Source: Pseudomonadota bacterium
GTDB taxonomy: Bacteria > Bdellovibrionota > Bdellovibrionia > Bdellovibrionales > Bdellovibrionaceae
DNA: 51,938 bases
Direction of reading: 5' to 3'
NCBI GenBank assembly: GCA_021300175.1
Contig: JAJTIC010000025.1
Span: 1 to 51,938, forward strand
The position numbers were made by a program, and so were the translations under genes. Of this stretch, positions 17,559-29,200 are shown one piece after another. The notes under the pieces were generated by a model. It worked only from the letters and a program-made list of their open reading frames with translations, was not told the origin of the DNA and made no database searches. Numbering within the stretch: the first letter of the stretch is position 1; every line of letters starts with the position of its first letter.

Positions 17559-17644
17559 GGCGAATCAAGTACTTACATCCTCTGACTCTGGCACAAAGAC
17601 TGCTCAAGTAATCCTCTAGAAGAGTTTCATCAGAGGAGGATCTT

Positions 17645-17839
17645 ATGTTAAAAAAGTCGCTGTTATTGGTTGCTGTGATCGTATCTGCCGGATCTGCATG
17701 GGCAGGAACCAGCCACACTTGTAACAACAAAAGCTCGGAAGCTCGATTGAAAAGAGACTATCCCCAGTTGTTGGCGGAAGCTCCAGCCGCGAAAGTGGCT
17801 CCCGTAAGAGCCCAAGGAAATCCAGCAGCTAAAAAATAA
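17645..17839 (+). CDS. Small secreted peptide, paralogue of 17224-17481
   Basis: 64 residues. The signal peptide MLKKSLLLVAVIVSAGSAWA is followed by GTSHTCNNKSSEARLKRD and a tail YPQLLAEAPAAKVAPVRAQG with a Lys end. The tail aligns with that of the preceding small protein (Y-x-QLL, acidic Ala, PVR, basic terminus), so the pair is probably a diverged duplication. AGAGGAGGATCTT before the ATG is a strong ribosome site. A single cysteine is left after cleavage. Function unknown. Confidence 0.65.
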   Translation: MLKKSLLLVAVIVSAGSAWAGTSHTCNNKSSEARLKRDYPQLLAEAPAAKVAPVRAQGNPAAKK

Positions 17840-17841
17840 GC

Positions 17842-18147
17842 TTACTTCTGCTGACTTTTTTCACCAGCCTCACTTCGCTTCAGTTCGAACGTGAGGCGAC
17901 TGGCTTTCGCTTCACTCGAGTCAGACTTAAAGTTCTGAGAGACAAAGTCACTCGCAGCAATTTTTGCATCTTTCATAAGAAGGACAGCGCCTTTAGCGAC
18001 GTCCTGTAAGGAAGGCCCCAGACGAGACTCCCGCACCCACTGGTAAGCATGCACTTCCAAAGTTTGATTTCCTAGTTTGAATTGCAGAAGCACTGTCAGC
18101 ACAATTGACAGAGCTAAAGACTTTATGACAAATCCCACTTCAGACAT
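17842..18147 (-). CDS. Single-span membrane protein next to a response regulator
   Basis: 101 residues starting MSEVGFVIKSLALSIVLTVL, so an uncleaved N-terminal anchor is likely, followed by a charged region (QDVAKGAVLLMKDAKIAASD and a Lys/Glu-rich end). I use the ATG at 18147, with GAGGTCATT upstream; a longer start at 18162 lies deeper in the upstream gene. It overlaps the response regulator end by 8 bases, so they form one unit. No family recognised. Confidence 0.6.
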   Translation of the reverse strand: MSEVGFVIKSLALSIVLTVLLQFKLGNQTLEVHAYQWVRESRLGPSLQDVAKGAVLLMKDAKIAASDFVSQNFKSDSSEAKASRLTFELKRSEAGEKSQQK

Positions 18148-18523
18148 TGGTAATGACCTCATTCTTTCGTATCTTATTCAGAGCTTCTTTGATTTCTGAT
18201 TGTTTAAATGGCTTTCTGATATAAATCTGTGCTCCAGCTTCGAAGGACTGAGCCATTGTCACTTCGTCATCTAGAGTACTGACGGCAATGATCTTTGTTG
18301 ACGGAGAATTTTCACGAACCCAGCGAGCAATTTCTATCCCGTTAAACTTTGGCAGCACAAGGTCCAGAAAGATCACATCAGGCTTTAAATGCATGACGAG
18401 TTCCGCAACCTGTCCTCCGTCAGAGCATTCTCCAATCACCGAGTCACCATTCGAAAGAATAGCATGAGAAATGATCTCTCTAATAAATCCAGCATCATCA
18501 ACGACAAGACATTTAAGTGACAT
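18140..18523 (-). CDS. CheY-like single-domain response regulator
   Basis: 127 residues forming one receiver domain. The acidic pair VVDD (9-10), the phosphoacceptor Asp-54 in VIFLDLVLP, Ser-82 in IAVSTLDD and Lys-104 in YIRKPF are all in place, so the domain should be phosphorylatable. The IAVSTLDDEVTMAQ stretch with a GA.IYIRKPF end is CheY/PatA-like. No output domain is present, so it probably works by protein binding. No kinase gene is nearby; the following gene is a small membrane protein. Confidence 0.85.
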   Translation of the reverse strand: MSLKCLVVDDAGFIREIISHAILSNGDSVIGECSDGGQVAELVMHLKPDVIFLDLVLPKFNGIEIARWVRENSPSTKIIAVSTLDDEVTMAQSFEAGAQIYIRKPFKQSEIKEALNKIRKNEVITNV

Positions 18524-18578
18524 AGAAATAGATTATCTGCAGGTCCGAGGAACGAAAAGTAGACTTAAGGGATCTAGA

Positions 18579-19739
18579 CTATTGTCCCCAACGATACCCA
18601 AATTTTAAGAATGTCATTCCTTGCTGGACTGTGACTCCTGAAGGGATTTGTCCGGTGACTGGGTCTGCTTGTGAAGCTGATCCGTCATACTGAGTCGTTT
18701 CGTGTTGATACTCCAAGCCCACTAAGATTTGATGCCGACGACTGAATTTGATTTCCGAACCTAAGTTGATTTTCATTCTACCCGTAGAAGGGCTTGAACC
18801 TGAACTCAGATCCAATGAGGTTTCTACTTCTTGTGCGGTCAAACGAGGATAGAGTGAGGCTCCAAGAATCCACGCAAAAGAAGGTGCCACAGGAATTCTT
18901 CCAGAAACTTCAACTCCAAATCCTTTACTCACAAGACCCATGCGGGTGAGCTCGTCACTAGGTACCATCAAGCGAGATTCAGTGTAAGTCAGACCAAAAG
19001 TGACAGAGTTAGATCTTCGCGAAAGCCCAAAATACTGCCGAATCATTAAGCCCATGTCAGTCGAATCAAACTTAACAGCTACTGACCCAGGATTGTTGTT
19101 TCTTCGAATTCCTGCACTCGTGGTTGTTCCATAATGACCGTGAAGTCCCAAAAAGGGCGTCAGCCACAAACGCCCCCCAACTTCGAGACCAGGGGAATAG
19201 CTCTGATAATTTCGGTAGCTATAGTCTGAGTCAGAGTCTACGTACTGCAGGAATGAACTGAGCTCCACTTCGAGGCGATTAAGACGATTATCATCTTCAT
19301 GAACTTGCTCCCGATAGGCTCGCAGTTGAATAGGTTCTTTGCCCTCTACTATTTCTTTCACTTGCTCAACCAACGAGGGTGAATCAGAGAAAACTAGATC
19401 ACTGATGAGGTGCGCAGATGCTGGCACGACCTTAGGCTCATCTGTTGGAGCAGGTGCTTTGGCTGGAACATTTGCGGGAGATACCGACAATGGTTCCTCT
19501 CGAGGGGAAACTACAACAACCGGTTGTGCCAAAGGCACCGTGGTCATGGTGCTTTGCTTAGACTCTTTTTTTTTGGGAAGGCCTTTTGCTTTATATCGGC
19601 CAGATTCTAGACCTTTAGCTAGAGGGTTTTTTTCCCCAGCTTTACTTCCAACTATTTCTTTATTCTCATCAAGTTTCTGGCCCCACAACACGGGCGAAAA
19701 ACTGAAGCAAAGAATTAAGCAGATAAAGGAATTTTTCAT
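18579..19739 (-). CDS. Exported outer-membrane beta-barrel candidate
   Basis: 386 residues. A signal peptide (FICLILCFSFSPVLWGQ) is followed by a Lys/Pro-rich region (about 25-110, including TTVPLAQPVVVVSPREEPLS) and a coiled segment. Then come alternating beta strands: LEVGGRLWLTPFLGLHGHYG, NSVTFGLTYTESRLM and HQILVGLEYQHETTQY. The protein ends with an aromatic strand, MTFLKFGYRWGQ. This supports an outer-membrane barrel substrate for the Bam complex. It is divergent from another barrel candidate at 19819. No specific family recognised. Confidence 0.6.
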   Translation of the reverse strand: MKNSFICLILCFSFSPVLWGQKLDENKEIVGSKAGEKNPLAKGLESGRYKAKGLPKKKESKQSTMTTVPLAQPVVVVSPREEPLSVSPANVPAKAPAPTDEPKVVPASAHLISDLVFSDSPSLVEQVKEIVEGKEPIQLRAYREQVHEDDNRLNRLEVELSSFLQYVDSDSDYSYRNYQSYSPGLEVGGRLWLTPFLGLHGHYGTTTSAGIRRNNNPGSVAVKFDSTDMGLMIRQYFGLSRRSNSVTFGLTYTESRLMVPSDELTRMGLVSKGFGVEVSGRIPVAPSFAWILGASLYPRLTAQEVETSLDLSSGSSPSTGRMKINLGSEIKFSRRHQILVGLEYQHETTQYDGSASQADPVTGQIPSGVTVQQGMTFLKFGYRWGQ

Positions 19740-19818
19740 CAGAATATTTTTCGGTGAAAACTCGCCTTCTCTTAATGCGAATTTGCTTTCTTTTCAAGGT
19801 CAGTGAATACTAGACAAT

Positions 19819-21405
19819 ATGAATTTTTACTTGGCCTTTATGGTATTCACAGCGACACTTTGCTTGGCACACCAAAGTCTAGCACAGGCCACTTCTTTCA
19901 AGAGTTCCCTCGACGAAGAACTCACTATCAAAGGAGTGGTGGTGGCGCCTGTTGTGGATAATGTGTCGAATATTTACAGCATGCCACTGACCAATCAGCT
20001 CAGAGCCATCGCAGAGTCTAACAAACAATGGAGTGTGTCCGATTGGCCTGAAAATCGAAGAATCACTCCAGAGGAGCTCGAAGAAAAACCAACTCTTGTT
20101 CAACAGATTCTCCAAAGAACAAATTCTCAGGGACTTTTGATCGCGCGATTGTCTAAGGGGCCCAGAGGTATTTCTCTCAAATTGAATCTGTTTTCAGGCA
20201 AAGAAGGACTGCTCACTGCGCAAGACAGTATCGAAGACTTTCAAGGATTTGAAGTCGCCGACCTGAGAGTTCAACTGGAGACTCTCTACAAGAGAATTCT
20301 CAACAAGTTGCCATTTCAAGGGCAAATTCTCAGTCGGCGTGCCAATCTGTTGACTATCAATGTTGGACAGAGTGTTGGCTTTAAAGAAGGAGATGTCCTG
20401 AATGTTGTTCAAATCATCAAAATTAATCGTCATCCTAAATTCAAATTCATTGTCAGTACTGAAAAAGAAATTTTAGGCCGAATTGTGATCACAAAAACTG
20501 ATGACTACCTTTCGTTCGCAAACATTGAAATGGAAAGGGATACCAACGTCATTCAGCCCAATCAAAAAGTACTTGCTATTGAGTTTAAAACTTACACTTC
20601 ACCTGAAGTTCCAGCAACTCCGGGCCTTGCTAAGGACCTAGCACAGCGTCCCGATGCTCCAATTGCTTTTGGTGACAAACCGGGTCCTTGGTTGCCTCGT
20701 TCAGCTCCCACTTTTGGTAAAGTCGCACTTCTCTTTGGACTTGGACCCTATTCCATAAATAACACTTTGAATACCGCCGGAGCTGTCGAATCTCGACAAA
20801 CTTTAACTCCGAGCTTGAATTTAGAAAGTGAAATGTGGATTACACAACAGTGGTTTGCCTCGTTAGAGTTGAGGCAGTTTTTAGCATCAATGAAGAATGA
20901 CCTCGCGGGATCTGGACCTAGTCAGTTAAATCTGAACTCTCTGCAGACTTCTTTGCATTTTGGTTACAACGTACTCTTGGGTGAAGACTTTTGGGGACCC
21001 AAGATGCAAATCTTTCTTGGTCAAACTAGTTTCAAGAGCACCATCGACCAAAGTAGTCCCACTGCATTCACTTCTATGAGCTTTTCTTCGATGTCTTTGG
21101 GCTTAGGAATGTCTTTTCCTGTTTCTGATGAATTTCCTCTCACTTTAGCTGGCAAATTAAAGTATTTCTGGAATCCATCAGTTTCAGAGTCGCCCGTCAC
21201 CTCTGGAAGCAGCTCCTCAGCGAGGATGGGGCAGTTTAATGTTAGTGGGACTTATCGCTTGAAGCAGCATCTAAATCTGCGAGGAGACCTTAACTATGAT
21301 CTATATAGTGCAAGCTTTTCAGGACTCGGAACTCGCAGTGATTCCGCAAGCAGTGCCAGTCATAAAATCACAACTATTGGTGCTGGGTTCGAATATCTTT
21401 TCTAA
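19819..21405 (+). CDS. Exported envelope protein with C-terminal beta-barrel
   Basis: 528 residues with a signal peptide (ending LAQA). The first 270 residues look like a periplasmic domain that includes a FlgT-like segment (LTINVGQSVGFKEGDVLNVV, then GRIVITKTDDYLSFANIEME). From about 290 on, beta-strand-like segments ending in Phe and Tyr (FASLELRQFLASM, LQTSLHFGYNVLLG, SLGLGMSFPVS and GAGFEYLF at the C-terminus) suggest an outer-membrane barrel. The FlgT resemblance is weak. The upstream ribosome site is poor, so the start is less certain. Confidence 0.55.
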   Translation: MNFYLAFMVFTATLCLAHQSLAQATSFKSSLDEELTIKGVVVAPVVDNVSNIYSMPLTNQLRAIAESNKQWSVSDWPENRRITPEELEEKPTLVQQILQRTNSQGLLIARLSKGPRGISLKLNLFSGKEGLLTAQDSIEDFQGFEVADLRVQLETLYKRILNKLPFQGQILSRRANLLTINVGQSVGFKEGDVLNVVQIIKINRHPKFKFIVSTEKEILGRIVITKTDDYLSFANIEMERDTNVIQPNQKVLAIEFKTYTSPEVPATPGLAKDLAQRPDAPIAFGDKPGPWLPRSAPTFGKVALLFGLGPYSINNTLNTAGAVESRQTLTPSLNLESEMWITQQWFASLELRQFLASMKNDLAGSGPSQLNLNSLQTSLHFGYNVLLGEDFWGPKMQIFLGQTSFKSTIDQSSPTAFTSMSFSSMSLGLGMSFPVSDEFPLTLAGKLKYFWNPSVSESPVTSGSSSSARMGQFNVSGTYRLKQHLNLRGDLNYDLYSASFSGLGTRSDSASSASHKITTIGAGFEYLF

Positions 21406-21416
21406 ATCAACTTGAT

Positions 21417-21611
21417 TCATTTTGCGCGGCGAGCGCATTTTTGAGCATCAGCGGTGATTTTCCGATCTCGGCAAATTTTGTCCACGGAATCCCAACATCC
21501 ACCTGAGTCCAAGCACACTCCCTTGGGATCAGAATAGTAGCCCACATAAAGAAGAGCAATAACAAGAGTTAGAGAAAATGCACATACGATCGACCAAAAC
21601 CTTAGTCTCAT
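21417..21611 (-). CDS. Small membrane-anchored Cys-rich protein
   Basis: 64 residues. An N-terminal helix (FWSIVCAFSLTLVIALLYVG) is followed by a compact periplasmic segment CLDSGGCWDSVDKICRD with a later Cys (AQKCARRAK). The CLDSGG.WD....CR pattern occurs in small exported proteins of enterobacteria, but I cannot name the family. Four cysteines after the anchor may form disulfides. The ribosome site is weak. It is convergent with the gene ending at 21405. Confidence 0.55.
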   Translation of the reverse strand: MRLRFWSIVCAFSLTLVIALLYVGYYSDPKGVCLDSGGCWDSVDKICRDRKITADAQKCARRAK

Positions 21612-21669
21612 AGAGCAAGATTAACAAAATCATAATGGAAATAGAAATAATCTTTCACTAATTTTGAGC

Positions 21670-21699
21670 AAAAAAAACCCCGAACACTGTCCGGGGTTT
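21670..21699 (-). terminator. Rho-independent terminator of groES-groEL
   Basis: On the minus strand AACCCCGGAC pairs with the following GTTCGGGGTT and then runs into a T tract (A run at 21670-21677 on the plus strand). It lies 35 bases after the groEL stop. Confidence 0.85.
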
Positions 21700-21733
21700 T
21701 CTCTGAGTTTCATTTTGAGAAACAGATGCCTAA

Positions 21734-23401
<1,668 letters not shown>

Positions 23402-23701
23402 TTAATGAAAAATACCGAGGATATCTTCTTCGCGCATCATTAAGTACTCTTCGCCATTCAGCTTGAGCTCAGTGCCCGCGTATTTTGAAAACAAAACTTT
23501 ATCGCCAGACTTTACTTCCAAGGGAAGAGTCTTTCCTTCTTCAGTGATACGACCTTTTCCTGTCGCAACTACTTCACCTTTTTGTGGTTTTTCTTTTGCG
23601 GTGTCTGGAATAAACAAACCGCCAGCGGCTTTTTCTTCTTCCGCCATGCGCTTTACAAGAATACGGTCATGCAGTGGTCGAACGCTTAGGTCTTTAGCCA
23701 T
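23402..23701 (-). CDS. groES: Co-chaperonin GroES (10 kDa)
   Basis: 99 residues, the normal length. The sequence [20 protein letters not shown] followed by [13 protein letters not shown] carries the mobile loop, and the barrel ends with [14 protein letters not shown]. It forms the heptameric lid of GroEL. GAGGAGGAAAAGC directly before the ATG is a very strong ribosome site. It is first in the operon. Confidence 0.98.
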   Translation of the reverse strand: MAKDLSVRPLHDRILVKRMAEEEKAAGGLFIPDTAKEKPQKGEVVATGKGRITEEGKTLPLEVKSGDKVLFSKYAGTELKLNGEEYLMMREEDILGIFH

Positions 23702-23726
23702 TGCTTTTCCTCCTCATTTTTTTTTG

Positions 23727-23808
23727 CTCTCCCAGGGTGAAAAACCCGAGAGAAATTGGTTTATCATTTAAGCACACCCAAATATGGAGGGGTGCACGCT
23801 TCTGTCAA
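23727..23808 (-). promoter_or_regulatory. groES promoter and leader hairpin
   Basis: On the minus strand, TTGACA (23808-23803) and ATATTT (23785-23780) are exactly 17 bases apart. The stretch ACCTTGACA with CCCC in front of the -10 also resembles a sigma-32 promoter. In the leader, CTCTC-GGGT pairs with ACCC-GAGAG (23752-23727, 3-base bulge) just before the A-rich run and ribosome site. No CIRCE (TTAGCACTC-N9-GAGTGCTAA) repeat was found. Confidence 0.6.
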
Positions 23809-23859
23809 GGTAAGACCCTCAATTTTTTTGATTTGTCGATGGCGGCATGCGCTAAATAC

Positions 23860-24315
23860 TTATTTTGAAAGCTCTTTTGTTTGTTGGGCGTGGGGAACAC
23901 CTACCCTCTGACCTCCGCCAATCGGGAAGGCTCCCAGCTCTTTTGCATAGGCCTCCATCAGTTCAGCCACTTCAGGAGGGGACATTTTGCTGGCTGCTTC
24001 TTGGAAACGATGGGGGTGGGTCTGATTCGCTAAATAAAGCATAAAGTAGTCCGCCACTGAAAGGTCCTTCGCAATGTCAAGGTTCCACTGCTCTTGCTGA
24101 AGTTGTTTCGTGAGCTGCTCTGTCTGTACGGCCGTTCCCTCAACTTTAGATCTGGAAATTCCCACTTTAGTGAGAACAATCCGCTGAATGACAGTTTGAA
24201 CCTTGTCGCTCTTCCATTCTCGAAAGCTTTTGATCGTGGCTTCTCCCGTCTGAGCGGCCGCTGTCAAACTAATCATCACTATCAAGCCAACCATGGCTAA
24301 GAGTCTCATCCTCAT
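23860..24315 (-). CDS. Exported protein of unknown function
   Basis: 151 residues. I use the ATG at 24315, six bases after TTTGGAGG. The signal peptide LLAMVGLIVMISLTAAAQ is followed by a soluble helical domain (FREWKSDKVQTVIQRIVLTK, then TEQLTKQLQQEQWNLDIAKD and DLSVADYFMLYLA). It ends QRVGVPHAQQTKELSK. No cysteines and no known domain recognised. It stands alone between groES and the polyamine gene. Confidence 0.65.
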   Translation of the reverse strand: MRMRLLAMVGLIVMISLTAAAQTGEATIKSFREWKSDKVQTVIQRIVLTKVGISRSKVEGTAVQTEQLTKQLQQEQWNLDIAKDLSVADYFMLYLANQTHPHRFQEAASKMSPPEVAELMEAYAKELGAFPIGGGQRVGVPHAQQTKELSK

Positions 24316-24509
24316 TTTATTCCTCCAAAGCCCTTTTGCGGGCCTTGAGATCACGGTTCAAAATTTCTGCCGAGCCCGGATCCAATGGATTCTCGATGAG
24401 CTGTTAGACTCTCAACATGAGACCAAAAGTGGCGGCCCTCGGGACCCATAAAAAATGCCCCAAATATTGAATATCACTAGGACATTTTGCGGACATCACT
24501 TTGCAAAAT

Positions 24510-25790
24510 TTACTTTTGCGAGAGCATCTTGCGGACAAAGTTGGGAAGCTGGAAAGCAGCTCGATGAATTTCCGAATTATAATAATGGAGATCTTTATCT
24601 TGCGAGAACTTTTCAGCTTGAGCCATATTTAAGTCGGCAACCGGGTGCAAAGCTGACTTCGTCGCGAAATGAAGACTCCACATCCCAGTGGGATATGTGG
24701 TCGCATAAAAAAGCATTGTGTGAGCCTTCTCGGGCCCAAAAATCTTATTCAAGCAGCTATGCATCTCAACAAATGCAGTTTCGTGAAACATGGGGCCCTC
24801 ACCCTGAGAAACCAAGATTCCTTGATCTGTCAAAGCCGCCGCACAATTTCTAAAAAACTCTTCACTGAAAAGGCCTTCCGCAGGACCCACGGGATCAGAT
24901 CCATCTACAATAATAACATCAAAGGACCCTGGCTTGACGTTCTTCACGTACTCAATCCCATCAGCAAAAAGCAGTTCCAATTTTGGATTCGAGAACTCTT
25001 TGGACATCGTTGGAAGATGAGCCTTCGCGGCTCTCACCACAGCTTCGTCAATCTCGACCATCGTAACAGTATCAACTCGGTATTTAAAAACTTCACGGAT
25101 AGTTCCACCGTCTCCGCCACCAATCACCAAAACTTTTTTTGCAGATCCATGCAACTGCATCGCAGGGTGGACGATCATTTCATGGTAATGAGCTTCGTCC
25201 TTTTCAGTCGCCATCACCATATTATTAATCGCCAACATTTTCCCGTGTGAGTAAGTCTCAAGAACCCGGACTTGTTGAAAAGGGGTTACTTCATTGAAAA
25301 GAACTTCACCAGTGTATCGTAAGGACAAAGCCTGGTGCTCGTCTTTATCTGTGAACCAAACGTTTCTTTGGAAGCTCTCACTCAATCTCTGAGCCATATC
25401 ATCTCGCTCAGCAGCTACATTGAACTCCACTCGCTTGAGCATAGACTGAGAGCCTCGGTACATTTCAATGGCCGACTGATTCTGTGCTTGGAAAGATTTC
25501 TTGAGATAATCAAAAGAAATCCAAGGATCAACCGAGTCCCCACAGGTAAACAAATCCACAGCTGCATAGCCGTACTCGGGCCATGTATGGATCGCCAGGT
25601 GACTTTCCTGGATGACAACAACCCCACTCACTCCATACGGGGAAAAATGATGGAATGTTGATTGAATGACGGTGGCACCCGCAGTTTTCGCAGCTGTGAC
25701 CATCGCCTGCTCGATATGAGCTACATCGTTCATTAATTCAGGGGAACAACCGATAAATTCAACAAGAATATGTCGACCTAAAGCTCGCAT
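24510..25790 (-). CDS. Fused S-adenosylmethionine decarboxylase / spermidine synthase
   Basis: 426 residues. Residues 1-125 are a SpeD-type AdoMet decarboxylase: the self-cleavage site is [12 protein letters not shown], with Ser-63 expected to become the pyruvoyl cofactor. His-68 lies in the HTWPE segment and Cys-83 in DLFTCGD. Residues 130-426 are a complete spermidine synthase (SpeE): [15 protein letters not shown] with GGGDGG at 224-229, VEIDEAVV, and [14 protein letters not shown] with the likely catalytic Asp-296. One polypeptide therefore makes decarboxylated AdoMet and uses it to convert putrescine to spermidine. Such fusions have been described in some bacteria. GGTTGG is a modest ribosome site. 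Confidence 0.9.
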   Translation of the reverse strand: MRALGRHILVEFIGCSPELMNDVAHIEQAMVTAAKTAGATVIQSTFHHFSPYGVSGVVVIQESHLAIHTWPEYGYAAVDLFTCGDSVDPWISFDYLKKSFQAQNQSAIEMYRGSQSMLKRVEFNVAAERDDMAQRLSESFQRNVWFTDKDEHQALSLRYTGEVLFNEVTPFQQVRVLETYSHGKMLAINNMVMATEKDEAHYHEMIVHPAMQLHGSAKKVLVIGGGDGGTIREVFKYRVDTVTMVEIDEAVVRAAKAHLPTMSKEFSNPKLELLFADGIEYVKNVKPGSFDVIIVDGSDPVGPAEGLFSEEFFRNCAAALTDQGILVSQGEGPMFHETAFVEMHSCLNKIFGPEKAHTMLFYATTYPTGMWSLHFATKSALHPVADLNMAQAEKFSQDKDLHYYNSEIHRAAFQLPNFVRKMLSQK

Positions 25791-25803
25791 ACCAACCTAA
25801 TCC

Positions 25804-25832
25804 TCTACAGACAGCAATCCCGTTTCAGTCAA
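25804..25832 (-). promoter_or_regulatory. Candidate sigma-70 promoter of the speD-speE fusion
   Basis: On the minus strand TTGACT (25832-25827) and TGTAGA (25809-25804) are separated by exactly 17 bases, about 20 bases before the ATG. Confidence 0.45.
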
Positions 25833-25906
25833 TAATCACTTCAAGCCTAGAACTGAAACTGCGAGGATATACGGACTTTCCGAGGGGTTAGCAACTGAAT
25901 TTTTTA

Positions 25907-26212
25907 CTATTTCCACCCTTTGGTGGAACCATCACTTCTTTGACGAGCACATTTAAAGCGCCCCTCTGTGAAGGGCCGTTTTTTTTCATGCTTTAACTGT
26001 CCTTGAGTATTTGCTCGCTTCCGCCAACGCTCATAAGCTTTCCGATCAAGCTGAGTTCGCATGAACCTCACAACTTCGTTCGGGCTCAAGCCGAACTGCT
26101 CTTCAATGGCATCAAAAGCGGTTCTATCTTCCCAAGCCATGCGCACAATTCGATCTTGCTCATCGGCGGTGAAGCTTTTCCATTTCTCTGACTTGGACTT
26201 AGAAATACCCAT
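25907..26212 (-). CDS. TIGR03643/DUF2805-family protein
   Basis: 101 residues. The stretch RIVRMAWEDRTAFDAIEEQF, then GLSPNEVVRFMRTQL and YERWRKRANTQGQLKH, is the recognisable TIGR03643 (DUF2805) pattern, a small HTH-like helical fold of unknown function. The C-terminus is very basic (KKRPFTEGRFKCARQRS), as expected for nucleic-acid binding. Only three bases separate it from the stop of the RND permease, so it is the last gene of the tetR-tolC-RND operon. Confidence 0.75.
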   Translation of the reverse strand: MGISKSKSEKWKSFTADEQDRIVRMAWEDRTAFDAIEEQFGLSPNEVVRFMRTQLDRKAYERWRKRANTQGQLKHEKKRPFTEGRFKCARQRSDGSTKGWK

Positions 26213-26215
26213 GAA

Positions 26216-29200
26216 TTAATGGCCCTCGTGATCCTTGGTGATCAGCTTAGAACCAACATTGTTTATCATCCAACGCCTTCCACGCTCTATGTAACTAAAC
26301 ACAGCAGGAATCAAAACCAAAGTCAGCAGGGTAGAGACAATCACACCTCCAACCACCGCAATCCCTAAAGACTTTCGCTGGGAGGAAGCTTCATTCAGTC
26401 CAATCGCTACCGGAAGCATCCCCATCACCAAGGCAAAGCTTGTCATTAGAATCGGGCGAAGTCTCGTTTTACAACCCACAGTGATTGCCTCTTTCAGCTC
26501 AAGGCCTTCCTGGATTTTCTGATTGATATAATCCACGAGGATGATGGAGTTCTTGGTTGCAAGACCCATCAACATGATACAACCAATCATCGAAAAGAGA
26601 TCCAGCGTAGACTGCATCACAAACAAACCGAAGAATCCGCCAAAAATGGCCAGTGGGATCACTGTCATAATCGTGAAAGGAGTCACAACCGACTCGTAGA
26701 GCGAAGCGAGGATCAAAAAGATGAAGATGATCGCAAGGATTCCGGCCACTTTGATGCTCTCGCCAAGTTCTTGGAAGTTCTCAGCCTGGCCGACAAAACG
26801 ATATCTCACTCCTTCAGGAAGCTTGATATCTCCGGACTCAAACATTCGATTGATGTCTGTGATTGCCCCACCCATTCCAGGTCCTTTGGGAGCTATATCT
26901 GCTTCAATGGAAATGTACCTACCACGGTTCTCACGATTGATCGTCGCATATCCAACTTCTTTATTCGCTGTTGAAAAATTCTTCAAGTAAACCGGACGGA
27001 AGTTGATATTGGGCACCGTAATTTGGGAGTAAGATTCCTCGAGATCTCGTTGATCATCTTTCATACGCACACGAATGTCGTACTCAAGTCCCTGCTCGCG
27101 GAACTTTGAAGCCACAATTCCTTCGACTTGTGCTCGCAGCTCAGCTCCGACAACCACTGGAGTGACTCCGTAAAACTGAGCTTTCTCCTTATCAATTTTC
27201 ACTTGGAATTCTGGCAATCCCGGTTTATCCGAAATCTCGGGATCCTGCAGTGCTGGGTGATCTTTCAGTTTTGTAAACAAATCCTGTGCGACGCCGCGAA
27301 CCTTCTCAAGATCCTGCCCAATGATATTAACCACGAAGGGTCTTTGCCCTGCGCCCACAAAGTCGACATCTTTGACTTTAGGCTTTGCAAAAGCAAATTG
27401 AGCCTGGACCGCCGTGCGAATTTCACTTTTTACGATGACCGTAGATTTACTGCGTTTTTCAAAGGGAACAAGTTTTACGTAGACATCGCCCATATACGAG
27501 CGACCGTTAATATCACCCACAGTGGTGAGAGTCAGCTCAACCAAAGGATTCTTTTTAATCTCAGCTTCGACTTTGAGCATGAGTTCATTCATTTTCTCGA
27601 GGGTGGTTCCCGGTTCTAACTCAAGAGCTACTTGGAACTCCCCAGATTCATTAGGAGGGATAAAAGTCTTTGGAATCCAAATCACCGAAGCAGCCAACGA
27701 GAAAACAATAAGAAGCATGAGTCCCATGGTTTTCAAAGGATGGCTAAGCACTAATTTGACGAGCTTTTCGTATCTGTTTTCTAAATTTGTCTGTAAACGA
27801 TCAAACCATATAAGTAATGCTTCAATTGGCTTTTTTGAAGTCGGCACTTTACCAGTAAGAGGCTCATGATGACCGCCAAAGTAAGCTGAAAGCATCGGAG
27901 CATTTGAAAGAGCATCAAACAGCGAAATCACCATCACAAAACACACTCCAAGTCCAAAAGACTTGAAGAACTGACCTACGACACCTGACAAGAAGGCGAT
28001 TGGCATAAATACGGCAAGGACTGCCAGGGTCACGGCGAGAACGGCGACACCCACTTCGGCAGTCCCATCCAAAGCCGCACGCACAGGCCCTTTCCCCATC
28101 TCCAAATGTCTAAAGATATTTTCACGGACCACGATGGCATCGTCGATCAAAAGACCCACAGCCAAGGAGAAAGCGAGCAAAGACATAATGTTGATTGTGA
28201 TTCCAAAATAGTTCATCAAGGCAAAGGCACCAATCAATGAAACTGGGATCGCGAGACCTGTGATCAAAGTGGAACGAACAGAACCCAAGAAAAGAAAAAC
28301 AACAAGAACTGTGAGAATGATTCCAATCATAATCGACTCGGCCACGTCGAAGACGTTGGCCCAAACAAATTTCGACATATCACGAACAGCGACGACTTCA
28401 GAACCTTCTCCGAACTCAGTTTTCAGTTCCTGATTAATTCGATCAATTCGTTTAAAAACATTGTTTGAAACAGCAATCGTGTTTGCACCCGATTGTTTGT
28501 AGATATTAAGAAATAAGCTCGGCTCCCCGTTAACAAAAACCCGAAGCTTTTCGTCCTCAACAGTATCCACAACCTGAGCCACATCCGACAACTTCGTGGT
28601 CACGTCGTTACCAAAGAAGCTCACAATCGCATTCTTAATTTGATCAATCGAGTTGAACTCCCCCAGAGTTCTAAACACAAGTTCAGAGTCTTTTTGATCA
28701 ACTTTACCAGCGGGTACGTTCTGCCCAGTATTCCTGAGGGATGAAACGATTTGACTCACTGACATTTCTCGCGCCGCGAGCTTATTGCGGTCGACCTGGA
28801 CATGGATTTCTCGCTGACGGCCACCAACAACTTCCACGAGACCAACCTGATTCACCTGTTCCAAAAGAGGTTTTACTTTCTCGTTGGCCAGATCGAAAAG
28901 AGCTCCACCTTGAAGCTTTGACCTTAATGCCACCACAATAATCGGTTGGGCTGAAGGATCGACTTTTCTGATCACACTGTCATCAAGACCATCTGGGAGC
29001 TTTCTGCGCCCTGAGGATACTTTATCTCTCACTTGCTGTTCTGCGTATTTGATGTCCACGTCAAGATTGAACTCAGCAACAACAACACTCACTGATTCAC
29101 GATTGATGGACCGAATATTTTTTATGCCAGCAATCGTAGAAATCTCTTCTTCCAGGGGCTTTGAAATCAAAGTCTCGATCTCGTTAGGGCCAGCTCCGGG

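Noticed and set aside
23701-23860. CIRCE element upstream of groES
   Set aside because: No TTAGCACTC-N9-GAGTGCTAA pair, even with several mismatches, was found in this interval.
24415-24470. 17-codon peptide between the exported protein and the polyamine gene
   Set aside because: It is very short, lacks a ribosome site and has no supporting context.
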